The notes under the pieces: model-generated
The model's database searches: none
What the model saw: only the letters and a program-made list of their open reading frames with translations
Told to the model about the DNA's origin: nothing
Shown: in pieces, positions 53,827 to 62,613 of the stretch
How positions within the stretch are numbered: the first letter of the stretch is position 1
Layout of the letters: each line of letters begins with the position of its first letter
Program-made: the position numbers and the translations under genes
Assembly (NCBI GenBank): GCA_013388755.1
Contig: JACAEQ010000060.1
Coordinates: 60,576 to 124,575, forward strand
Direction of reading: 5' to 3'
From: Chloroflexota bacterium
GTDB taxonomy: Bacteria > Chloroflexota > Chloroflexia > Chloroflexales > Roseiflexaceae
Length of the DNA stretch: 64,000 nucleotides

Positions 53827-56175
53827 ATGAAACCCGATCTCGACGCCGCAATCCCCGAACTCCATATCCTCGGTGTGCGCCACCACGGCCCTGGTTCTGC
53901 GCGCAGTGTACGCCGCGCGCTGGAACGTCTGAAGCCGGATGCCATCCTGGTCGAAGGGCCTCCCGATGCCGCCGACGTGCTACCCCTTGCGGCGCACGAG
54001 CAGATGCGCCCGCCGGTGGCGCTGCTGATCTACGCGCACGATGCGCCACGTAACGCGGTCTTTTATCCGTTCGCCATCTTCTCGCCTGAATGGCAGGCAC
54101 TTGCTTATGCGCTGACGCATGACGTGCCGGTGCGCTTTATGGATCTGCCGCTACGCCATCAACTGGGGGATCTGGTGCGGGCCGCGGGCGACTCCGGCGA
54201 ACATGAGGCAGGTGATGACGGGATCGCGGCTGTTGCGGCGCGCGACGCCCCTCCTGAGTCACCGGGCTCGCATATGTTGTTCCCCTCGCTCCGCTCCGAC
54301 CCGATTGGCGCCCTGGCCGCTGCCGCAGGATACAGCGATGGTGAGCGCTGGTGGGAGCATATGGTCGAGCAGCGCCGCGACGATGCCGGGTTGTTTGCCG
54401 GTATCCTGGAGGCGATGACCGTGTTGCGCGCGGCGGCTGCCCGCGAACCACTCGCACCGTCCATGCAGCGGCGCGAGGCATTGCGTGAAGCCTGGATGCG
54501 CCGCACGATCCGCCAGGCCGTGCATGGTGGTGCGCGGCGGATCGCTGTAGTATGTGGCGCCTGGCACGGCCCGGCGCTGGCCGATCTCTCCGGCGAGGCC
54601 GATGATGAACGATTGCTGGCCGATCTGCCAATATTCGATGTACGCACGACCTGGGCGCCGTGGACATACGGCCGCCTTGCGTCGCGTAGCGGTTATGGCG
54701 CCGGTGTCGAGTCGCCCGGCTGGTACGAACATCTATGGCATACGAGCGCCGCATCCCTCTCGCCGTCCGAAACGGCGGTGCGCTGGATGACTCGCATTGC
54801 GCGGCTGTTGCGCGAAGCGGATCTGGAGGCGTCCTCGGCCCATGTGATCGAGGCGGTGCGGCTCGCCGAAGCGCTGGCGGCTCTGCGTGATCGGCCGCTG
54901 CCCGGGTTGCCGGAGTTGACCGAGGCCGCCGAGGCGATCTTCTGTTTCGGCAGCGACCTGCCGCTGCGCCTGATCAACGAACGTCTGGTGATTGGCGTGG
55001 CGATGGGCACGGTCCCTGGCGACACGCCGCTTGCGCCGCTGCAGCGCGACCTGGCACAGGAGCAAAAACGACTGCGCCTGCCTGCCGAAGCCGGCTCGCG
55101 CGAGTATGACCTCGATCTACGCAAGCCGACCGACCTGGATCGTAGCCGGCTGCTCCACCGGCTCACCCTGCTTGGTGTCGCGTGGGGGCAACTCCAGCGT
55201 AGCGGTGGAGGGAAAGGCACCTTTCACGAGGTGTGGCGCCTTGAATGGCAGCCGGAACTGGCCGTTGCCCTGATTGAAGCCGGCATCTGGGGGAACACGA
55301 TTGCCGATGCGGCGACGGCCTGCGCCTGCGATATGGCCGATCGCGCCGAGGAATTATCGGTGCTGACCGGGCTGCTCAACCAGGCATTCCTTGCCGATCT
55401 GCCCGACGCTGTGACGCACCTGATGGCGCGTATCGAGTGCGAGGCAGCGGTGGCGAGTGACATCGCGCACCTGATGGGAGCGCTGCCGCCGCTGGCTGGC
55501 GTGTTGCGTTATGGCAACGTTCGCAAGACGGATGCAGGGGTCGTGGCGCATGTGGTTGACGGGCTTGTCGCGCGGATTGCGATCGGGTTACCGGTAGCCT
55601 GCGCCGGGCTCAATGATGATGCCGCGGCAACGATGTATCGCCTGATCATTGATGCTGGCGGAGCGATCGGCGTGCTACAGCGCGCCGAGTACCAGGCGGC
55701 CTGGCACGATTCGTTGAAGCGCGTCGCCGATATGCGCGGCGGTCATGGGCTTGTGATGGGGCGCGCAACACGTATGCTGCTCGATGCGGGCATGTTTGAT
55801 GCTGCTGAGGTGGCGCGCCGGCTCGGCCTGGTGCTCTCGCGCGCCGGCGACCCGGTGCAGGCGGCCGCATGGGTCGAAGGATTGCTGCGTGATAGTGGCG
55901 CGCTCCTGGTGCATGACGATGGTTTGTGGCACATCATCAACAACTGGGCCATGGCGCTTCCGGCGGAGACGTTCATTGCTGTGCTGCCGCTGTTGCGGCG
56001 CACCTTCGCGACCTTTGCCGTGCCCGAGCGCCGCTCGCTTGGTGAGCGGGCACGGCGTAGCAATGAAGGATCGCGCCCCGGCGACGCTCATCGCACAGGT
56101 GGCGACTTCGATGAGCCACGCGCGGCGATGGCGTTGCAGGTTGTGACGCAGTTGCTCGGGATTGCACAGCTGTAA
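53827..56175 (+). CDS. DUF5682-family protein of a MoxR-VWA cluster
   Basis: This 782-residue protein opens with LHILGVRHHGPGSARSVRRALERL and KPDAILVEGPPDA, the DUF5682 signature. Near residue 242 it has RIAVVCGAWHGPAL. These two motifs resemble the paired histidine motifs of the TraB/TIKI/ChaN superfamily (an H-G-S pattern, then VVGxxH), so I infer a related metal-dependent or binding fold. The remaining 500 residues are helical with no recognised domain. No ribosome-binding site precedes the chosen ATG, so the start is tentative; the frame is open about 100 bases further upstream. Confidence 0.75.
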   Translation: MKPDLDAAIPELHILGVRHHGPGSARSVRRALERLKPDAILVEGPPDAADVLPLAAHEQMRPPVALLIYAHDAPRNAVFYPFAIFSPEWQALAYALTHDVPVRFMDLPLRHQLGDLVRAAGDSGEHEAGDDGIAAVAARDAPPESPGSHMLFPSLRSDPIGALAAAAGYSDGERWWEHMVEQRRDDAGLFAGILEAMTVLRAAAAREPLAPSMQRREALREAWMRRTIRQAVHGGARRIAVVCGAWHGPALADLSGEADDERLLADLPIFDVRTTWAPWTYGRLASRSGYGAGVESPGWYEHLWHTSAASLSPSETAVRWMTRIARLLREADLEASSAHVIEAVRLAEALAALRDRPLPGLPELTEAAEAIFCFGSDLPLRLINERLVIGVAMGTVPGDTPLAPLQRDLAQEQKRLRLPAEAGSREYDLDLRKPTDLDRSRLLHRLTLLGVAWGQLQRSGGGKGTFHEVWRLEWQPELAVALIEAGIWGNTIADAATACACDMADRAEELSVLTGLLNQAFLADLPDAVTHLMARIECEAAVASDIAHLMGALPPLAGVLRYGNVRKTDAGVVAHVVDGLVARIAIGLPVACAGLNDDAAATMYRLIIDAGGAIGVLQRAEYQAAWHDSLKRVADMRGGHGLVMGRATRMLLDAGMFDAAEVARRLGLVLSRAGDPVQAAAWVEGLLRDSGALLVHDDGLWHIINNWAMALPAETFIAVLPLLRRTFATFAVPERRSLGERARRSNEGSRPGDAHRTGGDFDEPRAAMALQVVTQLLGIAQL

Positions 56176-56262
56176 ATGGGCCCTTCGCCCCCACTCCGGC
56201 CCTCCCCCGTCGGGGAGTCCGGCTTTCCCCCCCCGCGGGGGAGATTGGGAGCTACCTGGTAT
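56176..56262. repeat. R2-like GC-rich core with R3-like end
   Basis: It contains CGCCCCCACTCCGGCCCTCC and CGGGGGAGATTGGG, like the R2 core at 38036, then GCTACCTGGTATAA, like the end of R3. It lies between the DUF5682 and VWA genes without breaking either. Confidence 0.5.
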
Positions 56263-56288
56263 AACCTGTACCGTGACGGGAGAGGATG

Positions 56289-57491
56289 ATGCGTGACAAC
56301 GACACGGAACGGCTGAGGCGCTGGCGCCTGATGCTCGGCCCCGCGGTGGATGGTGCAGGGGACGTGCTGAGCGACGATGATCTGCGGCTTGACGGCGCGC
56401 TCGGGTTCCTGTACGACCAGGGCGCGACGCCTGAAGACAAGGAGCGCAACCGCGCGAACGTCGGCATGGGCGCGTCACGGCCCGCTGCCGCGCGCTGGCT
56501 GGGTGACATTCGCTCGTTTTTCCCGTCAAGCGTTGTCAGGATCATGCAGCAGGACGCTTTCGAACGGCTCGGCATGAAACGTATGCTGCTGGAACCGGAG
56601 TTTCTCGCTGCGCTGGAGCCGGATGTCCACCTGGTGACGACACTCCTGTCGCTCAAATCGGTTCTGCCGCAAAAGACGCGCGAGACGGCCCGCCAGGTTG
56701 TGCGGCAGGTTGTTGAGCAACTGAAACGAAAACTGGCGAACCCGACCCGCCAGGCAGTGCTGGGCAGTCTGAATCGTGCGGCGCGCAATCGCCGCCCCCG
56801 TCACAATGAGATTGACTGGCAGCGCACGATTCGCGCCAATCTGCGCCATTACCAGCCGGCGTATCGTACGATTGTGCCGGAAACGCGTATCGGCTACGGC
56901 CGGCGCCGCTCCTCACTGCGCGATATCATCCTCTGTGTTGACCAGAGTGGATCGATGGCGACCTCGGTGGTCTACGCTGGAGTGTTTGGCGCCGTCCTGG
57001 CATCGCTTCCGGCCATCAGCACGCGCGTTGTTGTGTACGATACGTCGGTTGTGGATCTGACCGACCAGTTGCAGGACCCGGTTGATGTGCTCTTTGGGGT
57101 GCAACTCGGCGGAGGCAACGACACACCACGCGCGCTCGCGTATTGCCAGGGGCTGGTCCGTCGCCCACAGGACACGATTGTTGTGCTGATCTCCGACCTG
57201 TATGAGGGTGCCGGCAGCGCCGCCATGCTGAAGCACATAGGTGCATTTATTGCTGCCGGTGTTCAGGTGATCACGCTGCTGGCGCTGGCCGATGATGGCC
57301 GCCCGTCCTACGATCACCAGAATGCCGCGGCATTGGCCGCAATGGGCGTGCCAGTATTCGCCTGCACGCCTGACCTGTTTCCTGACATGATGGCGGCAGC
57401 GATCAATCGCCAGGATCTGAACCAGTGGGCCGCTGCGCATGAGATTGTGACCGTGCGTGGCACAGCAACAGATCCACTGGCCGTGCGCTGA
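56289..57491 (+). CDS. VWA-domain (CoxE-like) protein of a MoxR-VWA cluster
   Basis: This 400-residue protein has a helical N-terminal half and a C-terminal von Willebrand A domain (about 205-385). The metal-ion-dependent adhesion site is DQSGSM at residues 218-223, with a Thr in NDTPRAL and an Asp in VLISDLYEGAG. VWA proteins of this kind are the targets or partners of MoxR ATPases. It closes the five-gene cluster. The second of two ATGs is chosen, six bases after GGAG. An R2-like repeat lies just upstream. Confidence 0.9.
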   Translation: MRDNDTERLRRWRLMLGPAVDGAGDVLSDDDLRLDGALGFLYDQGATPEDKERNRANVGMGASRPAAARWLGDIRSFFPSSVVRIMQQDAFERLGMKRMLLEPEFLAALEPDVHLVTTLLSLKSVLPQKTRETARQVVRQVVEQLKRKLANPTRQAVLGSLNRAARNRRPRHNEIDWQRTIRANLRHYQPAYRTIVPETRIGYGRRRSSLRDIILCVDQSGSMATSVVYAGVFGAVLASLPAISTRVVVYDTSVVDLTDQLQDPVDVLFGVQLGGGNDTPRALAYCQGLVRRPQDTIVVLISDLYEGAGSAAMLKHIGAFIAAGVQVITLLALADDGRPSYDHQNAAALAAMGVPVFACTPDLFPDMMAAAINRQDLNQWAAAHEIVTVRGTATDPLAVR

Positions 57492-57644
57492 ATGTTGTGC
57501 CGGCTTCTCCGGCGCTCAACCGTGACGAGCCCGGCGGGCCTCGCGGATCGTCGCATACTGCGCCGTGCTGGCGCATCCTCGGCATGACAGCCGCTATGCG
57601 CCTGCAGTGTGATCATGCACATAGTTCTGCCAACGTGCACGTAG

Positions 57645-57650
57645 TATAAT
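57645..57650 (+). promoter_or_regulatory. -10 element upstream of the cyclase-histidine kinase operon
   Basis: A perfect TATAAT 82 bases before the GTG at 57732, in an intergenic gap of 240 bases that contains no gene. No good -35 is visible. Confidence 0.45.
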
Positions 57651-57731
57651 CACTGTCGGACGGGCCCGGCCACTGACTCATACCGACCAGCCCATGTGGC
57701 TCGCCGGAGCGCATGGGCGTGAGGAGATGCC

Positions 57732-60428
57732 GTGCAACCCCGAGACGTGTTCCAGATGGATAACTATACCGACGCCGTTGCCCGGCTTGATGCCTTTATC
57801 GAGCAGTGCCTGAGCGAAGGGCGCGTTCACGAACTTGTGCGGCTGAATACCTACCTTCGACGGTATCTTTCGCCGCTCGTCATCGCTCGTCTCTTTCGGA
57901 GCGGTGAACTGCCGCACGTGCTTGTACAGCAAGAATGTGAAACCATCGCGGCACTTGTGCTTGATATGCGTGGCTTCGTACGCACGACACAATCGGGTGA
58001 ACGCAGCACGCTTGGTCTCGATGGTGTTGCCCACCTGCTCCATACCTTTTTTACACGGACCATACGTATTGCGTTTGAATACTATGGCCTGGTCGGTGAA
58101 CTGGCGGGCGATCGCGTCATGATCCTGTTCGGTTTCCCACCGGAGCCCGATCATTCGCAGCACAGCATGCTGAACATTGCCGTTCAACGAGCGGTCGGCG
58201 CCGCGCTGGCCATCCGCCGGCTGAGTGATGATCTGCGTGCTGATACGCGATTCCCGGTAACGATGCGTCAATTCGAAGTTGGTATCGGTATCTCGGCGGG
58301 CAAGCGCGCCTGGATTGGCGACATCGGCAGCGCTGCGGAAGCTGACCTTGAGAACTCCTGGCGCCAGGAATTGACGATCATCAGCGAGTCGGCGAATACT
58401 GCGGCGCGCGCAGAAGAACTTACCAAGCATGATGAGATGCTCGCGGCGGCCCCCGAACGCAAGATCATCGTTGATGGACCGGTGTACGAGTCGATCTGTG
58501 AGACGATGGGCGCGCAGGCATGTCAGGTCGCGTACCTTGGTCTGGTACAGTTGCGAGGTCTCGACGAACCAGGCCATCTGTACCAGTTACTTGACATCGA
58601 TGCGCGCGTACTTCCACAGCAGGAGTCGATCCTTGCCAGCCACCGCGCGCTCGTTGCATGGATCTGTGAGCGTATTGACGGGGCTATCGAGCGCAATCTC
58701 GCGAATCGTATTCAGCGCTCATTATCGGATATCGGCCAGATCATTGCGACACGAACCCTCCCCGATCAACGTGCAGTCTTTGATCAGATCATGGATCAGA
58801 TCGTTGCATCGTTTGGCGCCGCCAAGGCAACACTCTATCGTCTCGATCGCAACAGTAACGAACTGGTATCCGTCGTGTCGATCGGGCCGAATCCACTTCC
58901 GGCCGGCTTCCGCCTCTCCATCGCTCAGGGCATCGCCGGCTATGTCGCCCGGACCGGCGAGTCGCTGGTGATTGCTGATGTTCACACTGATCCGCGATGG
59001 AGTGGTGGCGCTCATGATCCGGCGACTCATGCGATGATGTGTGCTCCGATGAAAACTGGCGCAACCGTCGTGGGGGTCATCCAGGTGCTTGACAATCGCG
59101 CCGGTGTCTACAGCGCCAGTGATCTGATCTCACTCAACGCCTTTTCTGGCCTGGCAACGATTGCGCTTGAGAATGCGCGCATCTACGAACAGACGTTACG
59201 TGCCACCCGCGCTCGCGCCATCATTACGGACGCGTTCTCGACTGCGCTCAGTCAGGAAGAAGTTCTTGATGCAGTCATGCGGGCCATTGACGCGACCCTG
59301 GCGCCGCGGAATGCCACACTTTATCTCGTCGACCAGGAAACCGGCGAGCTCATTTTCGAGAAGGTTGTTTCTGAGAGCGCCAATCCTCCACGACGCCATA
59401 CGCGCTTGCCGGCCGACACCGGGATCGTCGGCGCGGTCGTGCGCCAGAAGCAGCCACGTCTGATTCGTGATACCCGCAACGACACCGACTGGTATGGTCG
59501 CATCGGTTCAGACATACGTTCAATCGTCTGCGTGCCGCTGATCGCCAAGGGCCGGGTGGTTGGAGCGATCCAGATGCTGGATCGCACCCCTGATGCCTAT
59601 AGCGAGGAAGACCTTGAGATTTTGAAGTGGCTCTCAGCGTCAGCCGCTGTTGCCGTTGACAATGCCGCGCAGCTTGAGCAAGCGCGGCGGAAGCTGATCG
59701 CTGCCGACTCGATCGCCGGCGTTGGCGCGATTGCCGGGAAACTGGCGCATAATCTGAAGAACCAGGTGACGGCCATTCGTGCACTTGCTCGATTGCTTCA
59801 TGATGCGATTGACAATGCCGATCTGCGCGAGGATATTGACGGTATTCTCGAAGCTGCCGGCAAAGCGCAGCAGGAGATTGTCGAGTTCATGCAGCCGCTC
59901 ACCGGCTGGGAGGCTGAACACGTTGATATTCATACCGTGCTTCATCAATACCTCACCGGTGTTCTGGAGCAACTGCTTGCCCGTGAGCGTCTGCCGGCGC
60001 CGGGGGCCCGGATCAGTGTCGTCACTGAGTTTGCCGCGATGCCACTGATGGTGTTTGCCGGTCGTGATCATCTGCAATATATCTTTCGCAACCTGGTAGA
60101 TAATGCCATTCGTGCGATCGATGAGGCCGGGCGAGCCGAGGGACACATTCTCGTCCGTTCCTGGTGCGAATCGATCAATGAAACGAGTTATGCTGTGATC
60201 GCGGTCCAGGATGATGGCATCGGCATAGCGCCGGAACATATCGATCGGGTCTTCGATCAACGGTTCACTACGCGCCCGGAAGGAACGGTTGGTGGCTACG
60301 GGCTTTTCTGGGTTCGTTTGAACGTTGAACGGCTGGGCGGCCGCATCACAATCAGTAGCGAACCTGGCAAAGGCACGACATGCTCGGTCAGATTGCCATT
60401 GAGCTCAGGCGAACGCCTGGTAGCGTGA
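57732..60428 (+). CDS. class III cyclase-GAF-GAF-histidine kinase
   Basis: This 898-residue soluble protein has a class III cyclase-like domain (about 65-290), two GAF domains (about 330-480 and 500-645), a HisKA-type segment with H673 (AGKLAHNLKNQV) and a HATPase_c domain (about 755-890: NLVDNAIRAIDEAG, QDDGIGIAPEH, GGYGLFWVRL). The cyclase keeps metal Asp78 (LDMRGF) and Asp127 (LAGDRVM), and Asn222 and Arg226. The adenine-selecting Lys is replaced by Glu123 and the usual Asp by Glu or Ser in IISESANTAAR, so its activity or substrate is unclear. The start is a GTG five bases after GAGGAG. It is followed by two receiver-domain genes. Confidence 0.88.
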   Translation: MQPRDVFQMDNYTDAVARLDAFIEQCLSEGRVHELVRLNTYLRRYLSPLVIARLFRSGELPHVLVQQECETIAALVLDMRGFVRTTQSGERSTLGLDGVAHLLHTFFTRTIRIAFEYYGLVGELAGDRVMILFGFPPEPDHSQHSMLNIAVQRAVGAALAIRRLSDDLRADTRFPVTMRQFEVGIGISAGKRAWIGDIGSAAEADLENSWRQELTIISESANTAARAEELTKHDEMLAAAPERKIIVDGPVYESICETMGAQACQVAYLGLVQLRGLDEPGHLYQLLDIDARVLPQQESILASHRALVAWICERIDGAIERNLANRIQRSLSDIGQIIATRTLPDQRAVFDQIMDQIVASFGAAKATLYRLDRNSNELVSVVSIGPNPLPAGFRLSIAQGIAGYVARTGESLVIADVHTDPRWSGGAHDPATHAMMCAPMKTGATVVGVIQVLDNRAGVYSASDLISLNAFSGLATIALENARIYEQTLRATRARAIITDAFSTALSQEEVLDAVMRAIDATLAPRNATLYLVDQETGELIFEKVVSESANPPRRHTRLPADTGIVGAVVRQKQPRLIRDTRNDTDWYGRIGSDIRSIVCVPLIAKGRVVGAIQMLDRTPDAYSEEDLEILKWLSASAAVAVDNAAQLEQARRKLIAADSIAGVGAIAGKLAHNLKNQVTAIRALARLLHDAIDNADLREDIDGILEAAGKAQQEIVEFMQPLTGWEAEHVDIHTVLHQYLTGVLEQLLARERLPAPGARISVVTEFAAMPLMVFAGRDHLQYIFRNLVDNAIRAIDEAGRAEGHILVRSWCESINETSYAVIAVQDDGIGIAPEHIDRVFDQRFTTRPEGTVGGYGLFWVRLNVERLGGRITISSEPGKGTTCSVRLPLSSGERLVA

Positions 60429-60437
60429 GAGGCGCGT

Positions 60438-60872
60438 ATGGCGCATCGAGTGCTTATCGTCGAGGATGATCGCCAGTGGCGACGCATTCTCGCGCGCTAT
60501 CTGCGTAGCAAGTATGATGTGGATGTTGCTGCGTCGCTGCAGGAAGCCTTGCAGTTGATCGCCAGTTCTGAGCCCTACCATGTCGTGATTACCGATATCG
60601 CGCTTGCCGAAGACAACGAACACAACACTGACGGTCTGGTGCTGTTACGCAAGGTGCATGAATGGTCGCCAGCAACCAGTACGATCGCGATCTCGGGCCG
60701 CGCGGCTCAACCAACGGAGCGTTTTACCGCTGAGTATCACACGCTGGCGTATCTCGACCGAAGCGTGCTGGATCGGGCAGGCGCCGAAGATGAGCCGGGC
60801 ACGTTGCTCTTCTGGGTGGCACGCGGGATCGCGGAAAGCGATCTGAAGGGGGACCATCGTGATGGCGCCTGA
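60438..60872 (+). CDS. single-domain response regulator
   Basis: This 144-residue protein consists of one receiver domain: VLIVEDDRQWRRI, phosphoacceptor Asp in VVITDIALAED, Ser in TIAISGRA. The position of the conserved Lys is Arg (YLDRS), which may weaken phosphorylation-driven switching. It has no output domain and probably relays phosphate between the upstream kinase and the downstream receiver-CHAT protein, or modulates the kinase. The 3' end overlaps the next gene's start. Confidence 0.9.
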   Translation: MAHRVLIVEDDRQWRRILARYLRSKYDVDVAASLQEALQLIASSEPYHVVITDIALAEDNEHNTDGLVLLRKVHEWSPATSTIAISGRAAQPTERFTAEYHTLAYLDRSVLDRAGAEDEPGTLLFWVARGIAESDLKGDHRDGA

Positions 60873-62469
60873 GCTACGCGCTCTCGTTGTTGAGGATAAT
60901 GACGTATGGCGTCGAATCATTAAGAGGGCGCTGGAACGCAATGGGTGCGTTGTCGATACCGCGGCGAATGAGCAGGAGGCCCGCCTGCGATTGTCCCATG
61001 CTGCCTACGATCTTGTGACCCTTGATATGGCGCTTGACCCTGATGAAGAGGTGGTGACACCGGCGGCAAGCGGTGGCTGGGGATTGCTCGTGGCGGGCCT
61101 GGCGCGTGATCATCCGGAGATCTTTGTCTATGTCATCAGTGCGAGTTTTGGCAATAAACCGCGGCTCGCCTTCGAACTTCACAGCCAGTATGGCGTGCGT
61201 GACTTTCTCGACAAGGGTGAATTCAACAATGGGGTGATTCAGACGTGGACGGATGAGGTCCGCCGTCATCGGCATATGCTCGAGCAATCCGCCATGCCGG
61301 AACCGCTCGATGTGACATTGCGTTTTCGGCCTGCGCCCGGGAGCGCGACGATACTCTGGGATAGTGTTGCAACAGGTCAGGTGGAGAGCACGTTTGTCGC
61401 GCCATATGATGATGTAACGCTTCCGCTCGTTATCAGAGCGCTCGAGTCGGCGCAGGATCCCAATCGTGCGGCCCGTGATTCGATCTTCCTTCCCCATGAG
61501 CAGACACGACTGACCTCGCTGGGGCTCTGGAACGGGTCATATGTTCCTGATGAAGCGCATCGTATCGTTGGCAGCCATCTCTACACAGCGCTGACGAACG
61601 ACCGTCACGGCGGGGAGGCGCTCGCAGCCATCAGGGCCATGGCAACCAGCCGGTCCCGCCCGATTGCGTTTGTGCTCCGCTTTCCACTGGAGGCGGTGGA
61701 GCTGGCCGCGCTGCCCTGGGAGGCGTTGCATGATGGTCGTCTGCCGTTGTTGCTGGGATCGGGCGGGCACGATCTCAACTCGTGTGTGCGCTATCTCGAC
61801 CTGCCCTACCCGCCGGTGCAACCGCAGCCTGGAAACGAACGGCTCCACATCCTGGCGTTATCGCCGGTGGCCGAGATCTCCGCGGCGACACGCGCGGCCG
61901 AGCGTGCGGCACGGCTGAAGAGCTGGGAGTCATTGCGCGGCCGTGGGCTGGTTACCTGGGAGGAACTTGAACCAGTGACGGTGGCATCGCTCAATGCGCG
62001 TCTGCGCCAGGGACCACGCCCCGATATCGTCCATTTCTATGGCCACGGGATGTATCGTGACGGCCAGGGTTATCTGCTCTTTGACGATCCGGTTCGCCCC
62101 GGGTCGGGCGAGTTGATCAACACGGCGCGACTGGCGGCCCAGCTTGGCGGGATCCGCCTGATTGTGCTGCATGCCTGCCAGTCTGCCGGGTTCGCAGCGC
62201 CAGACGGCATTCTTACCGGTATTGCGCCGGCATTGAGCATCGTTTCGGAAGCGGTTGTTGCCATGCAGCTTTCAGTGCGGATTGATGCGGCAACCAGGTT
62301 CAGCGGCGTGCTGTATGACGAACTGGCACGTGGCCGGTCGCTCCAGGCGGCGGTCGCTGATGCGCGCCGTACGTTGTTCGTTACTGAGAGCGATGGCGCA
62401 AGCTGGTACGTGCCGACCCTCTATATTCGTAGCCCGGAACAGCGCCCTCTGTATTTTGTCAAACAGTGA
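60862..62469 (+). CDS. receiver-CHAT (caspase-like) protease fusion
   Basis: This 535-residue protein has an intact receiver domain (residues 6-125: VVEDND, phosphoacceptor Asp55 in LVTLDMAL, Ser93 in VISA, Lys118 in FLDKG). A linker domain (about 150-260) follows, then a C-terminal CHAT peptidase domain (about 320-530) with catalytic His395 in DIVHFYGHG and Cys439 in VLHACQSAG. CHAT proteases are caspase-like; in defence and cell-death systems they cleave specific partners. Fusion to a receiver suggests proteolysis switched by phosphorylation from the upstream kinase. An ATG and an upstream GTG are both possible starts, each overlapping the preceding gene. Confidence 0.92.
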   Translation: MAPELRALVVEDNDVWRRIIKRALERNGCVVDTAANEQEARLRLSHAAYDLVTLDMALDPDEEVVTPAASGGWGLLVAGLARDHPEIFVYVISASFGNKPRLAFELHSQYGVRDFLDKGEFNNGVIQTWTDEVRRHRHMLEQSAMPEPLDVTLRFRPAPGSATILWDSVATGQVESTFVAPYDDVTLPLVIRALESAQDPNRAARDSIFLPHEQTRLTSLGLWNGSYVPDEAHRIVGSHLYTALTNDRHGGEALAAIRAMATSRSRPIAFVLRFPLEAVELAALPWEALHDGRLPLLLGSGGHDLNSCVRYLDLPYPPVQPQPGNERLHILALSPVAEISAATRAAERAARLKSWESLRGRGLVTWEELEPVTVASLNARLRQGPRPDIVHFYGHGMYRDGQGYLLFDDPVRPGSGELINTARLAAQLGGIRLIVLHACQSAGFAAPDGILTGIAPALSIVSEAVVAMQLSVRIDAATRFSGVLYDELARGRSLQAAVADARRTLFVTESDGASWYVPTLYIRSPEQRPLYFVKQ

Positions 62470-62586
62470 CGTGAACTGGCGTTTTCGGCTGAGCCACGTG
62501 CCATCCGATAATGCCGGCGGATGTTCGCGTACGCGCTCAACATCCTTCAGGATCTGGCGCATACGTGCGGGTGTGTCATCGCTCAT
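62272..62586 (-). CDS. small hypothetical ORF, possibly 3'-truncated, antisense to the CHAT gene
   Basis: The first 39 codons (MSDDTPARMRQILKDVERV and following) lie outside the CHAT gene and look like real protein: charged, helical, with AGGAGG six bases before the ATG. Beyond 62470 the frame runs through 198 bases antisense to the CHAT gene and its composition becomes irregular. I suggest the original gene was cut at its 3' end when the DUF499-containing segment joined the chromosome here, leaving this fusion frame. It lies 28 bases downstream of the DUF499 gene and is probably in its operon. Confidence 0.45.
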   Translation of the reverse strand: MSDDTPARMRQILKDVERVREHPPALSDGTWLSRKRQFTSLFDKIQRALFRATNIEGRHVPACAIALSNEQRTARISDRRLERPATCQFVIQHAAEPGCRINPH

Positions 62587-62613
62587 TGGAACCTCCTGCC
62601 GTGATGGTGAGGC

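Noticed and set aside
57540..57592. Another copy of repeat R1
   Set aside because: Only a short GGCATGACAG-type similarity is visible and neither end matches, so it is not convincing.
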